Below are positions 34,079-43,808 of a stretch of 64,000 nt of DNA, piece by piece. The translations under genes were made by a program, and so were the position numbers. A model generated the notes under the pieces. The model was not told where the DNA came from. It did no database searches and was given only the letters and a program-made list of their open reading frames with translations. Position 1 is the stretch's first letter. The number at the start of each line of letters is the position of its first letter. Source of the stretch: Gordonia jacobaea (lineage in GTDB: Bacteria; Actinomycetota; Actinomycetes; Mycobacteriales; Mycobacteriaceae); the NCBI RefSeq assembly GCF_001186365.1, contig NZ_LDTZ01000014.1, positions 434,001-498,000 of the forward strand, written 5' to 3'.

Positions 34079-36082
34079 ATGCCGAGCAGCCCGACGGTGA
34101 CGTCGCAGTCACACACATCCGACGAGCCGCATCGACCCCGATCCCTCGCGGGCCGGATCGGTTCGCTCACCGTGGTGGCGGCGATCGTGCTGATCGTTGC
34201 GCACCTGGTGGTCCGCGCGTGGCTGGTCGCGACCGGCAACTTCTACTGGGACGACCTCATCCTCATCGGACGTGCGTCGACCGTGCCCATCTGGTCGTGG
34301 GACTACCTGGGCCAGAGTCACGACGGCCACTTCATGGCCGCAGCCTTCCTGGTCGCTGGTCTCTCGACGCTGGCAGCGCCGGTCAACTGGGTCATCCCGG
34401 CTGTCACGTTGGTCGTGTTGCAGGCGCTCGCGTCGCTGTCGGTGTGGCGAATGATTCGCGTGGTGGGATCGGCTGCGGGAGGTGACCGTGCGGGTCGTCG
34501 ACGGCCCGCGCTCGAGGTGGGCGCGCTGGCCGCCCTGGCGTTCTATCTGTTCACTCCGCTGACCGTGCCCGCGTACATCTGGTGGGCCGCCGGCCTGAAC
34601 TCGCTGCCGATGCAGGCGGCGATGGCCTGGATCGTCGCCGACGCCGTGCTTCTGTGCACCGGTCGCGTCCCCGAGTCGTCGCGACGACTAGTCGTCATCC
34701 GGTCGACGGTGATCTTCGTCGTCGCGCTCGCCTTCTTCGAGAAGTCGCTGTTCATCCTGCCGGTGGCCTTCATCGCGGCCGTGCTGGTTGCGCGGTTCGA
34801 CAGCACCGCAGAAACCTCGGACGACAGCGAGAAGTCTGCCGACCGCACTGCCTCGGCGCTCCCGCGCACCCCGCTCATCACCGCCTTCACGCGTGGGCGC
34901 GCTCTCTGGACGCCGCTGACCGTCGTCTTCGTGGTGTGGGTCATCGTCTACTTCTCGGTCTCCGACGCGACGGCGGGAACGCACTCGGTGTCGCAGACCG
35001 CGCAACTCGTGTGGCGCTCGATCAACAAGGCACTCGTGCCCTCCCTGGTCGGAGGTCCGTGGGACTGGGAACGCTGGGTGCCTTCTCCGCCCATGGGATT
35101 CCCGTCGATCTGGATGATCGTCCTCGGCTGGATCGTGGTTGCCGGTTTCGTCATCTGGGCGATCAGGACGCGCGTCGGTGCGATCGGCGTGCTTGTCGCC
35201 GTCGCGCTGTACGTGGTGGTCGTGCAGATCCCGCCCATGTGGAATCGGTCGAGCGCCAACACTGCTCTCGAACTCGCACAGACGATGCGCTATCTACCCG
35301 ACGCCGCGCTCGTGCTGGCCCTGGCGTTCACTCTGCTCGTGGCCTCGCCGCTTCGTGCGTCCATCGGGGCGTCGGAGCCGGATGGCACCGATCGGGGTGC
35401 CGCGCGGCACGCGCGCGAGGCGGGGACGTCGCCGCTGCTGCTCGCCGGGGTCATGGCGGTGGCGTTCGCTGTCGCGTCGTCGATCATCTCCACCGCGGCC
35501 TACTCGGCGTCGTGGAATGACGATGCGACCGGCCCGTATCTCGCGAACGCGAAGCGAGCACTCGCCGCGAACAAGGACACGACGATGTTCGACCAGGCGC
35601 TACCCCTCGAAGTGCTGCTCCCAGTCGCCTACCCGGAGAACCAGATCAGCCATACCTTCGGCAAGCTGCGCGATCGGCCGACATTCGGCACTCACACCGA
35701 CCGTCTCATCGTGCTCGACAATTCGGGCAACGCGGTCCCCGGTGCCGTGACGCCGCGGCGTGCGATCAAAGCCGGGCGCGGGTCGTGTGCGCGTCCCGAA
35801 CTCGACGGCCCGAGTCGACTCCAACTCGACGGTCCGCTGATCCAGTGGCAATGGACCATCGCTCTGGGATACTGCGCCAATTCCGCTGGGCAGGTGCGTT
35901 TCTCGCTCGACGGTGGGGCACCGGTCACCGTGCCTGTGACGGCTGGTCTGCACGTCGTCTACGTGCAGTTGGGCGGTCGCGGCACCGAACTCGACGTTCA
36001 GCCGCTCACGCCCGGCCTCGCGCTGCACACCGGGGACGGGCGCGTGGGTGAGGTTGTGGACGCGCGCCTGCTCGGGGGCTGA
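34079..36082 (+). CDS. polytopic membrane protein, GT-C glycosyltransferase-like
   Basis: A 667-residue protein with about ten transmembrane segments across residues 30-460 and a soluble C-terminal domain of some 160 residues that should lie outside. After the first membrane helix the loop GNFYWDDLILIGRAS has the paired acidic residues that mark the catalytic loop of GT-C enzymes. On this evidence it may transfer sugars from polyprenyl-phosphate donors to cell-wall or lipid acceptors. No closer family was recognised. It ends 36 bp before pcrA and may share its transcript. Confidence 0.75.
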   Translation: MPSSPTVTSQSHTSDEPHRPRSLAGRIGSLTVVAAIVLIVAHLVVRAWLVATGNFYWDDLILIGRASTVPIWSWDYLGQSHDGHFMAAAFLVAGLSTLAAPVNWVIPAVTLVVLQALASLSVWRMIRVVGSAAGGDRAGRRRPALEVGALAALAFYLFTPLTVPAYIWWAAGLNSLPMQAAMAWIVADAVLLCTGRVPESSRRLVVIRSTVIFVVALAFFEKSLFILPVAFIAAVLVARFDSTAETSDDSEKSADRTASALPRTPLITAFTRGRALWTPLTVVFVVWVIVYFSVSDATAGTHSVSQTAQLVWRSINKALVPSLVGGPWDWERWVPSPPMGFPSIWMIVLGWIVVAGFVIWAIRTRVGAIGVLVAVALYVVVVQIPPMWNRSSANTALELAQTMRYLPDAALVLALAFTLLVASPLRASIGASEPDGTDRGAARHAREAGTSPLLLAGVMAVAFAVASSIISTAAYSASWNDDATGPYLANAKRALAANKDTTMFDQALPLEVLLPVAYPENQISHTFGKLRDRPTFGTHTDRLIVLDNSGNAVPGAVTPRRAIKAGRGSCARPELDGPSRLQLDGPLIQWQWTIALGYCANSAGQVRFSLDGGAPVTVPVTAGLHVVYVQLGGRGTELDVQPLTPGLALHTGDGRVGEVVDARLLGG

Positions 36083-36118
36083 CTGTCTGTCGGTGGCGGC
36101 GAGTAACCTGAACTCTCG

Positions 36119-38635
36119 ATGACCAGTTCCACCCGCACCTCCGCCACGCCCGCCGGCCGCGCCCCGGCAGCAAGCTCCGACGACGCGTCCGCGCGTCTGC
36201 TGGCAGGGCTCAATCCGCAGCAGCGCGAGGCCGTATTGCACTCCGGCTCGCCGCTGCTGATCGTTGCGGGCGCGGGGTCGGGCAAGACGGCGGTGCTGAC
36301 GCGACGCATCGCGTACCTGCTCGCCGAGCGTGACGTATCGCCCGGGCAGGTGCTGGCGATCACCTTCACCAACAAGGCGGCCGCCGAGATGCGCGAACGC
36401 GTCATCGGCCTCGTCGGTCCGCGCGCCAACTTCATGTGGATCTCGACCTTCCACTCGACATGCGTGCGCATCCTGCGCGCACAGTCGGCGCTACTGGAGG
36501 GGCGTAACTCCAACTTCTCGATCTACGACGCCGACGACTCCAAGCGACTCCTCGGCATGATCATCCGAGATCTCGACCTCGACCCCAAGAAGTTCGCGCC
36601 GCGCGGGGTGTCGGTCATCATCTCGAACTACAAGAACGAACTGGTCAAGCCCGAAGAAGCCATCACCGCGACGGCCGAAGGCGACCCGACCGAGCAGGCG
36701 ATCGCGCAGATCTACGCCGAATACCAGCGCAGGCTGCGCACGGCGAACGCCTTCGACTTCGACGACCTGATCGGCGAGACGGTCGGATTGCTGCAACGTC
36801 ACCCCGAGGTCGCCGAGTACTACCGCAGACGCTTCCGCCACGTACTGGTCGACGAATACCAGGACACCAACCACGCGCAGTACGTCCTGGTCCGCGAGTT
36901 GGTGCTCGGCAGCACTTCAGACGACTCCGACGACGAGCCCGACGCTCGCGCCGTCGAGCCGTCGGAGCTGTGCGTCGTCGGCGACGCCGACCAGTCGATC
37001 TACGCATTCCGCGGTGCGACGATTCGCAACATCGAGGAGTTCGAGCGCGACTTCCCGAATGCGGAAACCATTCTGCTCGAACAGAATTACCGCTCCACCC
37101 AGACCATCCTGTCCGCCGCGAACGCGGTCATCGCGCGCAATCCGAATCGACGTGAGAAGCGGCTGTGGACGGATTCGGGCGACGGTGAACTGATCGTCGG
37201 ATACGTGTCGGATTCCGACCGCGACGAGTCGATGTTCATCGGCACCGAGATCGAACGCCTCACCGACCACACCATCGGCGGAGTCTCGGAGTCATACAAG
37301 TACTCCGACATCGCCGTGTTCTACCGAACCAACACCGGCTCACGACCCATCGAAGAAGTCTTTGTGCGCCACGGCATTCCGTACAAGGTGGTCGGTGGCA
37401 CCCGCTTCTACGAGCGCAAGGAGGTCCGCGACGTCGTGGCCTACCTGCGCACCGTCGCCAATCCCGACGACTCGGTGAGTCTGCGCCGAATCCTCAACAC
37501 GCCACGCCGTGGCATCGGAGACCGCGCCGAGGCGTGCGTCGCGGTGCACGCAGAGAACGCGGGTGTCAGCTTCTATCAAGCACTGCTCGACGGCGCCGAA
37601 GGCAAAGTGGCGCTGCTGAATTCGCGTGCGGTCAAGCAGATCGGCACATTTGTCGACCTGATCGAGGGATTGCGTCGCGACTTTTTGACCACCTTCGGAC
37701 AGGCCGACGACGCGGGCGCCGACGTGGCGACCGTGTCGGATGCCACGGAGGAGGGCGCCGACATCGGCGAGTTGGTCGCCGCGATCGTCGATCGCAGCGG
37801 GTATCGGGCGGAGCTGGAGGGATCGAGCGATCCGCAAGACGCCGCGCGCCTCGACAATCTCAACGAACTGATCTCCGTCGCGGCCGAATTCAGTACGGAG
37901 GCAGCCGAACTCGATGTCGACTTCGACGACGAAGCGGTTGGCGACGAAGACCTGGGCGGAACCGACGGCGAACCTGAACCCGGCTCACTGGCCGCCTTCC
38001 TCGAGAAGGTCGCGCTCGTCGCCGACGCCGATCAGGTGCCCGACGAGGGCGATGGCGTCGTCACACTGATGACCCTGCACACCGCGAAGGGTCTCGAGTT
38101 TCCGGTCGTGTTCGTCACCGGCTGGGAGGACGGCCATTTCCCGCATATGCGTGCCCTCGGCGACCCGGCCGAGTTGAGCGAGGAGCGCCGACTCGCCTAC
38201 GTCGGTATCACCCGCGCCAAGGAACGGCTCTACCTGACCCGTTCGGTGACCCGCGCATCGTGGGGACAACCCGTCTCGAATCCGGAATCGCGCTTCCTGC
38301 AGGAGATCCCGCAGCATCTCATCGATTGGCGACGCACCGAGCCCAGGCGGGGTGCGCGTGGATTCGGTTCCACCGGAGGCGTTTTCGGGCGATCCGACGG
38401 CGGATCGTCGCGCACGCTCGGTCGCTCGCAATACTCGACCGACCCCAATCGCGGCCGGAACAAGCAGATCCACCTCGACGTCGGCGATCGACACAACCAT
38501 CCCAAGTACGGCATGGGGAAGGTCGTGGGCAAAGAGGGGAGCGGTGCCACCGAGCGAGTGGTCATCGACTACGGCGGCAAGACCGGTCGCATCACCCTGC
38601 TGACCGCGGGCGGAATCCCGGGCGACAAGCTCTGA
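36119..38635 (+). CDS. pcrA: ATP-dependent DNA helicase PcrA/UvrD1
   Basis: Superfamily 1A 3'-5' helicase for repair and replication restart. In 838 residues it shows the Q motif LNPQQREAV (31-39), Walker A GAGSGKT (51-57), motif Ia ITFTNKAA, motif II VDEYQDTN, motif III GDADQSIYAFRGA, motif IV EQNYRST, motif V TLHTAKGLEFP and motif VI YVGITRAKERLYLT. The C-terminal Tudor-like end (HPKYGMGKVVGKEG), which contacts RNA polymerase or Ku, is intact. Orthologue of M. tuberculosis uvrD1 (Rv0949) with the same neighbours. Confidence 0.97.
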   Translation: MTSSTRTSATPAGRAPAASSDDASARLLAGLNPQQREAVLHSGSPLLIVAGAGSGKTAVLTRRIAYLLAERDVSPGQVLAITFTNKAAAEMRERVIGLVGPRANFMWISTFHSTCVRILRAQSALLEGRNSNFSIYDADDSKRLLGMIIRDLDLDPKKFAPRGVSVIISNYKNELVKPEEAITATAEGDPTEQAIAQIYAEYQRRLRTANAFDFDDLIGETVGLLQRHPEVAEYYRRRFRHVLVDEYQDTNHAQYVLVRELVLGSTSDDSDDEPDARAVEPSELCVVGDADQSIYAFRGATIRNIEEFERDFPNAETILLEQNYRSTQTILSAANAVIARNPNRREKRLWTDSGDGELIVGYVSDSDRDESMFIGTEIERLTDHTIGGVSESYKYSDIAVFYRTNTGSRPIEEVFVRHGIPYKVVGGTRFYERKEVRDVVAYLRTVANPDDSVSLRRILNTPRRGIGDRAEACVAVHAENAGVSFYQALLDGAEGKVALLNSRAVKQIGTFVDLIEGLRRDFLTTFGQADDAGADVATVSDATEEGADIGELVAAIVDRSGYRAELEGSSDPQDAARLDNLNELISVAAEFSTEAAELDVDFDDEAVGDEDLGGTDGEPEPGSLAAFLEKVALVADADQVPDEGDGVVTLMTLHTAKGLEFPVVFVTGWEDGHFPHMRALGDPAELSEERRLAYVGITRAKERLYLTRSVTRASWGQPVSNPESRFLQEIPQHLIDWRRTEPRRGARGFGSTGGVFGRSDGGSSRTLGRSQYSTDPNRGRNKQIHLDVGDRHNHPKYGMGKVVGKEGSGATERVVIDYGGKTGRITLLTAGGIPGDKL

Positions 38636-38717
38636 CACGCGCGCTGCGTCGTCACCGCAAGGGGAGACTCAGGCGGCAGGCGGTGTGGCCCTCAGATCAA
38701 AGGCCGGGCGAGGTGAA

Positions 38718-39890
38718 TCAGCCCGTGTAGGCCGACATCCGGACGCCGTGCTCGGCGAGCCACGGGGCCGGGTCGATCTTGGTGGTGCCGTTCTTCCAGA
38801 CCTCGAAGTGGCAGTGCGGGCCGGTCGACTGACCGTCGGACCCGACGAGGCCGATCACGTCGCCTGCCCTGACGGTCTGACCCTTCTGAACCAGCACGCC
38901 GGACGAGTACATGTGGCCGTACACGGTGACGGTGCCGTCCGCGGCTTGCACCTGAATCCAGTTGCCGAAGCCCGAGGCCGGTCCCGCTTCTTTGATGACG
39001 CCGTCGGTTGCCGCGTGGATCGGGGTGCCGAGCGGGGCGGCGAAGTCGACGCCGCCATGCATGCTGCCCCAACGCATCGCGAAGCCGGAGGTGAACTGGT
39101 AGAGCCCCATCGGGAGCGGTGACTCGTAGTACGGGCGGCTCGCTGCTGCCTTGCGCGCTGCCTCGTCCTTGACGAGCTGCTCACCCTCTGCGAGCTGCGA
39201 GGTGAAGACGCTCATGTCCTGCGAGGAGTTGTCGGGTGCTGCGATGCCAGGTCCCAGGTCGGGGACAGGAGCTGCGTTGCCGACGTTCGCGGTGTTGGTG
39301 GGAGCCGTCGCGGGTGCCGGTGCCTTCTCGGTGGTGCCGGCGTGGGCCGCCGCGGCCACTGCTGCGCCTGCGGCCATCGCGACGAGGGCGGCACGACCGC
39401 CGCGCAGGGCGGTCGGAGGTGCAGCAAGGCGGTGCTTGCCGCGGGTCCGGGTACGGCCGGGCTCAGGAATCTGGCGGAAAGGCTTCTCGGCGGGCCGTAG
39501 GTCGATCTCTCCGCTGTGCGTGAGGTCGAGGTCGGCGTCGGAGGGGAACGAATCGAGCTGCGCGCCCTCGCTCTCGAAGGGGTCGTCGGCATACGCCTCG
39601 AATCCGCCCTCGGGGATGAGGATGTCCTGCGTCAGTTCGGAGCGGGTTGGCCGGTAGTAGGGGTCCCACGTGGAAGGCGACCAGGTGGTCTGGTCGAAGC
39701 CGTCCGTCGCGTACTCGTGTTCGGCGGTATCAGTGGCCCAGGGATCGTACGAGTCGAGCTCGTCGATCGGGATGATCGCGGTCATCTCCTCGGCTGGGAT
39801 GTCGTCGTAGGTACTGCCGCGTCGTGATGTCACGGTGCCGACCGTCGACGTCGACCTGCTCGGAGCTCCGCGTTCCGCCAAGTCGCCCAC
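38718..39890 (-). CDS. M23 (LytM-type) peptidoglycan endopeptidase, membrane-anchored
   Basis: About 390 residues. A long N-terminal cytosolic, acidic region is followed by one membrane helix (AALVAMAAGAAVAAAAHAG) and then an Ala/Pro-rich linker. A helical segment leads to a C-terminal LytM domain with zinc ligands in HGGVDFAAPLGTP and GPHCHFEVW. It should cut peptide cross-links in the wall. GTG at 39890 has AGGA 6 bases upstream and is preferred. An ATG at 40064 gives 58 extra residues without wall-hydrolase character. Orthologue by position of Rv0950c, divergent from sucC. The upstream 459 bp contain an inverted repeat. Confidence 0.85.
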   Translation of the reverse strand: MGDLAERGAPSRSTSTVGTVTSRRGSTYDDIPAEEMTAIIPIDELDSYDPWATDTAEHEYATDGFDQTTWSPSTWDPYYRPTRSELTQDILIPEGGFEAYADDPFESEGAQLDSFPSDADLDLTHSGEIDLRPAEKPFRQIPEPGRTRTRGKHRLAAPPTALRGGRAALVAMAAGAAVAAAAHAGTTEKAPAPATAPTNTANVGNAAPVPDLGPGIAAPDNSSQDMSVFTSQLAEGEQLVKDEAARKAAASRPYYESPLPMGLYQFTSGFAMRWGSMHGGVDFAAPLGTPIHAATDGVIKEAGPASGFGNWIQVQAADGTVTVYGHMYSSGVLVQKGQTVRAGDVIGLVGSDGQSTGPHCHFEVWKNGTTKIDPAPWLAEHGVRMSAYTG

Positions 39891-40349
39891 CTCAATTCCT
39901 GTTGCTTCGTTCCCGATATCGATCTTGTTACCGTTCGTGACCGATTCGTGATCCGTACTGCTCGACTGACGGTAACGAAACGATTGCGGCAAGTCCAACG
40001 ATCGACCGTAAGAACCCGCCCAAATGTGAGCTGGGTCACGAGTCAGAGCCGTGCATGGACCCATCGCAAAGACGGTGTTCTAGATGTCGAACATCGCCCA
40101 AAACCGTTGCGCTACGCCCTTCTTCCCGACTTCGTGCCCGCGTGCGGCGAGCCGAGGGCAGACTCTATACGAGGAGCGTGGTGCGCTGATCGATGGCCGG
40201 TGTCCTGCGATGGGGACGCCGACCGAACGAGTGATCTGCCGCACAAGCCACGCAGGCCCCCAACAGGGCTGTGTCCGGCAGGTTTAGAGTCCGATATGGC
40301 CCGTGTTACACCCAACATCAGCGGGCACAACGACGAAATGGTGAGCTGA
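39891..40349. other. 459-bp divergent region between the M23 peptidase and sucC
   Basis: No gene fits here. A perfect 8-bp inverted repeat, GTTACCGT (39927-39934) and ACGGTAAC (39969-39976), with a 34-base loop lies 37-86 bp upstream of the peptidase start. Next to it is the direct repeat TTCGTGACCGA / TTCGTGATCCG. These could be operators for cell-wall or envelope-stress control of the peptidase. The sucC side shows GGTTTAGAGT (40280s) as a possible -10 region. I looked for a c-di-AMP riboswitch because such genes often carry one, and could not draw it. Confidence 0.5.
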
Positions 40350-41513
40350 ATGGATCTCTTCGAATACCAGGCGAAGGAACTGTTCGCCAAGCATGGGGTT
40401 CCCACCACACCCGGTCGGGTCACCGACTCCGCCACCGATGCACGAGCGATCGCCGAGGAAATCGGCAAGCCCGTGATGATCAAGGCGCAGGTCAAGACCG
40501 GCGGGCGTGGCAAGGCAGGCGGCGTGAAGTACGCCGCGACCCCTGACGACGCGCAGACCAACGCAGAAAACATCCTGGGCCTCGACATCAAGGGGCACAT
40601 CGTCAAGAAACTCCTCGTGGCAGAAGCCAGCGACATTGCCGAGGAGTACTACATCTCATTCCTTCTCGATCGCGCCAACCGCACCTACCTGGCGATGTGC
40701 TCGGTCGAGGGCGGCATGGAGATCGAAGAAGTCGCAGCGACCAAGCCGGAACGGCTGGCCAAGGTGCCCGTCGACGCCGTCAAGGGTGTCGACATCGCCA
40801 CCGCGCGATCGATCGCCGAGCAGGGCCATCTGCCCGCTGAGGTGCTCGACGCCGCTGCCGTGACCATCGCCAAGCTGTGGGAGGTCTTCGTCGCAGAAGA
40901 CGCCACGCTGGTCGAGGTCAACCCGCTGGTCCGCACGCCCGACGACCAGATCCTCGCCCTCGACGGCAAGGTGACACTCGACGAGAACGCCGACTTCCGT
41001 CACCCCGACCACGTCGAGTTCGAGGACAAGGACGCCACCGATCCGCTCGAGCAGAAGGCCAAGGAGAACGACCTCAACTACGTCAAGCTCGACGGCCAGG
41101 TCGGAATCATCGGCAACGGCGCGGGACTGGTGATGAGCACGCTCGACGTCGTCGCGTACGCGGGTGAGAACCACAACGGCGTCAAGCCTGCCAACTTCCT
41201 CGACATCGGTGGCGGCGCGTCGGCCGAGGTCATGGCCGCCGGTCTCGACGTCATCCTCGGAGACGAGCAGGTCAAGAGCGTGTTCGTCAACGTCTTCGGC
41301 GGCATCACCGCGTGTGACGCGGTCGCCAACGGCATCGTCGGTGCGCTCAACAAGCTCGGCGACGAGGCCAACAAGCCTCTGGTGGTCCGCCTCGACGGCA
41401 ACAAGGTCGAAGAAGGCCGCAAGATCCTGGCCGATGCGAATCACCCCCTGGTGACGCTCGCCGAAACGATGGACTCAGGCGCCGACAAGGCTGCCGAACT
41501 GGCGAGCAAGTAA
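40350..41513 (+). CDS. sucC: succinate-CoA ligase, beta subunit
   Basis: ATP-grasp subunit of succinyl-CoA synthetase, which makes ATP or GTP from succinyl-CoA in the TCA cycle. The 387 residues start [20 protein letters not shown]. The nucleotide-binding lysines are in [18 protein letters not shown], metal ligands in VEVNPLV, and the subunit contact in [13 protein letters not shown]. It lies 14 bp before sucD with an AGGCGGAGA ribosome site between, so the two are one operon. Same position as Rv0951. Confidence 0.97.
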   Translation: MDLFEYQAKELFAKHGVPTTPGRVTDSATDARAIAEEIGKPVMIKAQVKTGGRGKAGGVKYAATPDDAQTNAENILGLDIKGHIVKKLLVAEASDIAEEYYISFLLDRANRTYLAMCSVEGGMEIEEVAATKPERLAKVPVDAVKGVDIATARSIAEQGHLPAEVLDAAAVTIAKLWEVFVAEDATLVEVNPLVRTPDDQILALDGKVTLDENADFRHPDHVEFEDKDATDPLEQKAKENDLNYVKLDGQVGIIGNGAGLVMSTLDVVAYAGENHNGVKPANFLDIGGGASAEVMAAGLDVILGDEQVKSVFVNVFGGITACDAVANGIVGALNKLGDEANKPLVVRLDGNKVEEGRKILADANHPLVTLAETMDSGADKAAELASK

Positions 41514-41527
41514 GAGGCGGAGAATCA

Positions 41528-42430
41528 ATGTCGATCTTTTTGAACAAGGACAACAAGGTCATCGTCCAGGGCATCACCGGCGGTGAGGGCACCAAGCACA
41601 CCGCGCTGATGCTCAAGGCGGGCACCAACGTCGTCGGCGGCGTCAACGCGCGCAAGGCCGGAACCACCGTCACCCACAAGGACAAGGACGGCAACGACAT
41701 CGAGTTGCCGGTCTTCGGATCTGTCGCCGAGGCGATCGAGAAGACCGGTGCCGACACGTCGATCGCGTTCGTGCCGCCGAAGTTCTCGAAGGACGCCATC
41801 ATCGAGGCGATCGACGCGGAGATCCCGCTGCTCGTCGTCATCACTGAGGGCGTTCCGGTGCAGGACACCGCGTACGCGTGGGCCTACAACGTGGACAAGG
41901 GTGCCAAGACCCGCATCATCGGACCGAACTGTCCGGGCATCATCACGCCGGAGGAGTCGTTGGTCGGCATCACGCCCGCCAACATCACCGGCAAGGGTCC
42001 GATCGGTCTCGTCTCCAAGTCGGGAACCCTGACCTACCAGATGATGTACGAGCTGCGCGACCTCGGCTTCTCGACCGCCATCGGCATCGGCGGCGACCCG
42101 GTCATCGGTACCACGCACATCGACGCCATCGAGGCCTTCGAGAAGGACCCCGACACCAAGGTCATCGTGATGATCGGTGAGATCGGCGGCGACGCCGAGG
42201 AGCGTGCGGCCGACTACATCAAGGCCAACGTCTCCAAGCCGGTCGTCGGCTACGTCGCGGGCTTCACCGCCCCCGAGGGCAAGACGATGGGTCACGCCGG
42301 CGCGATCGTGTCGGGCAGCTCCGGCACCGCTCAGGCGAAGAAGGAAGCGCTCGAGGCTGCGGGCGTGAAGGTCGGCAAGACGCCGAGCGAGACCGCCAAG
42401 CTGGCCCGCGAGCTCTACGAGAATCTGTGA
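41528..42430 (+). CDS. sucD: succinate-CoA ligase, alpha subunit
   Basis: Carries the CoA site and the phosphohistidine of succinyl-CoA synthetase. In 300 residues the CoA-binding loop [10 protein letters not shown] is near 16-25, NCPGIITP near 134-141 and the active histidine H256 in [15 protein letters not shown]. It follows sucC by 14 bp and is closed by a very strong hairpin 25 bp after the stop. Same position as Rv0952. Confidence 0.97.
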   Translation: MSIFLNKDNKVIVQGITGGEGTKHTALMLKAGTNVVGGVNARKAGTTVTHKDKDGNDIELPVFGSVAEAIEKTGADTSIAFVPPKFSKDAIIEAIDAEIPLLVVITEGVPVQDTAYAWAYNVDKGAKTRIIGPNCPGIITPEESLVGITPANITGKGPIGLVSKSGTLTYQMMYELRDLGFSTAIGIGGDPVIGTTHIDAIEAFEKDPDTKVIVMIGEIGGDAEERAADYIKANVSKPVVGYVAGFTAPEGKTMGHAGAIVSGSSGTAQAKKEALEAAGVKVGKTPSETAKLARELYENL

Positions 42431-42455
42431 TCGCGTAGCTTTCGCATAAACCACA

Positions 42456-42493
42456 ATCGGGTACGACGCCGCAACCGCGGCGTCGTACCCGAT
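42456..42493 (+). terminator. hairpin terminator of sucCD
   Basis: A perfect 17-bp inverted repeat (ATCGGGTACGACGCCGC and its complement at 42477-42493) with an AACC loop begins 25 bp after sucD. It is followed by TGTATTTGT, a weak T-rich stretch. It is among the strongest hairpins in the window. Confidence 0.9.
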
Positions 42494-42525
42494 GTGTATT
42501 TGTCGCCTTATCGATTGGATCCAAC

Positions 42526-42897
42526 TTGGAAACCGCAGCTATCACCGCATGGACATTCGTCAGTGAGTGTCCGATTCCCGGAGATATCGGTCCACTATTG
42601 GTGCAAGGTGAGCAACCCTGGGCCGCGTACAAGACGTTCCGAGACTCGGCGATTTTCACCAACAAGCGGTTGATCGTTCGCGATGCTCAGGGACTAACCG
42701 GTAAGAAGGTTGAGATCTACTCGCTGCCGTACTCGTCGATCACGATGTGGTCGAGCGAGAACGCCGGGCGCATGCTCGATTTCAACGCTGAGATGGAACT
42801 GTGGACCCGGGCCGGGCATATCAAGGTCAAGCTCGGCAAAGGCGTGGATATTCGCAAGATTGACCATCTGATCTCCAGCGCGGTGCTCCTCGGCTGA
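42526..42897 (+). CDS. bacterial PH-domain protein (YokE/bPH-like)
   Basis: A 123-residue single-domain protein. The pattern IFTNKRLIVRDAQGLTGKKV, then SLPYSSITMWSSENAGRML and the closing helix VDIRKIDHLISSAVL is that of the YokE-like bacterial PH domain, whose biological role is unsettled. The only in-frame start before the conserved part is TTG at 42526, with no clear ribosome site, so the start is uncertain. It lies alone after the sucCD terminator. Base composition is less GC-rich than its neighbours, especially in the first 100 bases. Confidence 0.72.
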   Translation: METAAITAWTFVSECPIPGDIGPLLVQGEQPWAAYKTFRDSAIFTNKRLIVRDAQGLTGKKVEIYSLPYSSITMWSSENAGRMLDFNAEMELWTRAGHIKVKLGKGVDIRKIDHLISSAVLLG

Positions 42898-42917
42898 CAA
42901 TCCGCGCATCGCCGACG

Positions 42918-42945
42918 GCTTTCGTACCGTCTAACGTGCGAAAGC
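42918..42945. terminator. weak hairpin after the PH-domain gene
   Basis: A 7-bp inverted repeat (GCTTTCG / CGAAAGC) with a 14-base loop starts 20 bp past the stop codon. It could end the PH-domain transcript. The loop is long, so this is a modest candidate. Confidence 0.35.
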
Positions 42946-42988
42946 GATCGCAATCGAGGGTTCGGAACCGATCGCATCAGTGTTTCAG

Positions 42989-42998
42989 GTGCGATAAT
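42989..42998 (+). promoter_or_regulatory. extended -10 promoter of a leaderless mRNA
   Basis: TGCGATAAT (TGn extended -10 followed by GATAAT at 42993-42998) ends 6 bases before the GTG at 43005. Transcription starting about 7 bases after the -10 would begin on the GTG, giving a leaderless message, which is common in mycobacteria and relatives. A palindrome, GGTTCGGAACC (42959-42969), lies at the -35 side. Confidence 0.5.
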
Positions 42999-43004
42999 CA
43001 GGCA

Positions 43005-43808
43005 GTGAACAGTGACGCTCGCGCGCGACAAAATCGTGGCTATGGGACGAGTGTCGACGGCGTATCGCTCGCCGGCATGGTGAAACTCCCGTTCCGCGCC
43101 GCGTCGGCGGTGTTCGACGCCGCTGAGCATGTCCCCGTGGCGGGTTCGGTTGTTCGTGATGTGCGACGGTCCGCGCACAACGTTGTCGATTCGGCGAGCG
43201 GATTGGCAACGGCGGGTGTGCAGACCGGCATGGGCGCGCTGATCCGCGAGATCGTCGACGTGTTCACGTCCGAGATCGACCTCACCGCGCTGGTGCTCGA
43301 CAACGTCGACCTCGACAAGATCATCGCGTCGGTCGACATGAACGCGATCGTCGACCTTCTCGACCTCGACGCCATTGTCGCGCGCGTCGACCTCGATGCT
43401 GCGGTTGCGCGGGTGGACCTGGACGCGGCCGTCGCGCGGGTGGACCTGGACGCTGCGGTTGCGCGGGTGGATCTGGACGCGGCGGTCGCGCGCGTCGACA
43501 TAGAGGCGGTCATCGCGACCGTCGACCTCGACGCGATCATCGACACCGTCGACCTCGACCGTGCCGTCTCGCATGTGGACGTCGACGCGGTGATCAATCG
43601 CGTCGACCTCATCGGACTCGCCGACGTCATCATCGACGGCGTCGACCTTCCCGGGATCATCCGCGAGGCGAGTACGTCGGTGACCGCGGACGTGATGACT
43701 GATGTGCGCAGCACCAGCGAGCGTGCCGACGACGCCGTCGCCGACATGGTCGGCCGACTGTTGCGCCGACGAGTGGTTGCGGAGGTGGAGACACGTGAGC
43801 GTGACTGA
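43005..43808 (+). CDS. nonapeptide-repeat protein (VARVDLDAA repeats)
   Basis: A 267-residue protein of unknown function. After a 90-residue N-terminal region with a possible amphipathic helix, residues about 88-225 are a run of nine-residue repeats with the pattern V-A-x-V-D-L-D-A-x. The core repeat (residues 125-160) is nearly perfect in DNA as well as protein. Asp at two fixed positions and Val/Leu at others suggest a regular solenoid or a long helical bundle that may bind metal. The C-terminus is helical. It overlaps the RDD membrane-protein gene by 14 bp, so both act together, perhaps at the membrane. GTG 43005 is supported by the adjoining -10. Confidence 0.8.
   Translation: MNSDARARQNRGYGTSVDGVSLAGMVKLPFRAASAVFDAAEHVPVAGSVVRDVRRSAHNVVDSASGLATAGVQTGMGALIREIVDVFTSEIDLTALVLDNVDLDKIIASVDMNAIVDLLDLDAIVARVDLDAAVARVDLDAAVARVDLDAAVARVDLDAAVARVDIEAVIATVDLDAIIDTVDLDRAVSHVDVDAVINRVDLIGLADVIIDGVDLPGIIREASTSVTADVMTDVRSTSERADDAVADMVGRLLRRRVVAEVETRERD
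43377..43511 (+). repeat. 27-bp tandem repeat inside the nonapeptide-repeat gene
   Basis: Units begin at 43377, 43404, 43431, 43458 and, diverged, 43485. Each encodes VARVDLDAA. Units two to four differ by only a few bases (for example GTTGCGCGGGTGGACCTGGA), which indicates recent copy-number change. Older, diverged units continue on both sides. Confidence 0.92.

Noticed and set aside
39891-40349. A c-di-AMP (ydaO) riboswitch before the M23 peptidase
   Set aside because: The expected conserved segments could not be found on the minus strand, only a simple inverted repeat.
39948-40349. A 133-codon frame leading into sucC
   Set aside because: Composition is unlike coding DNA here, it has no recognisable domain, and it overlaps the conserved divergent promoter region.
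43377-43511. The 27-bp repeat as a CRISPR or non-coding satellite
   Set aside because: The units are contiguous, keep the reading frame and encode a regular nonapeptide inside a longer gene.
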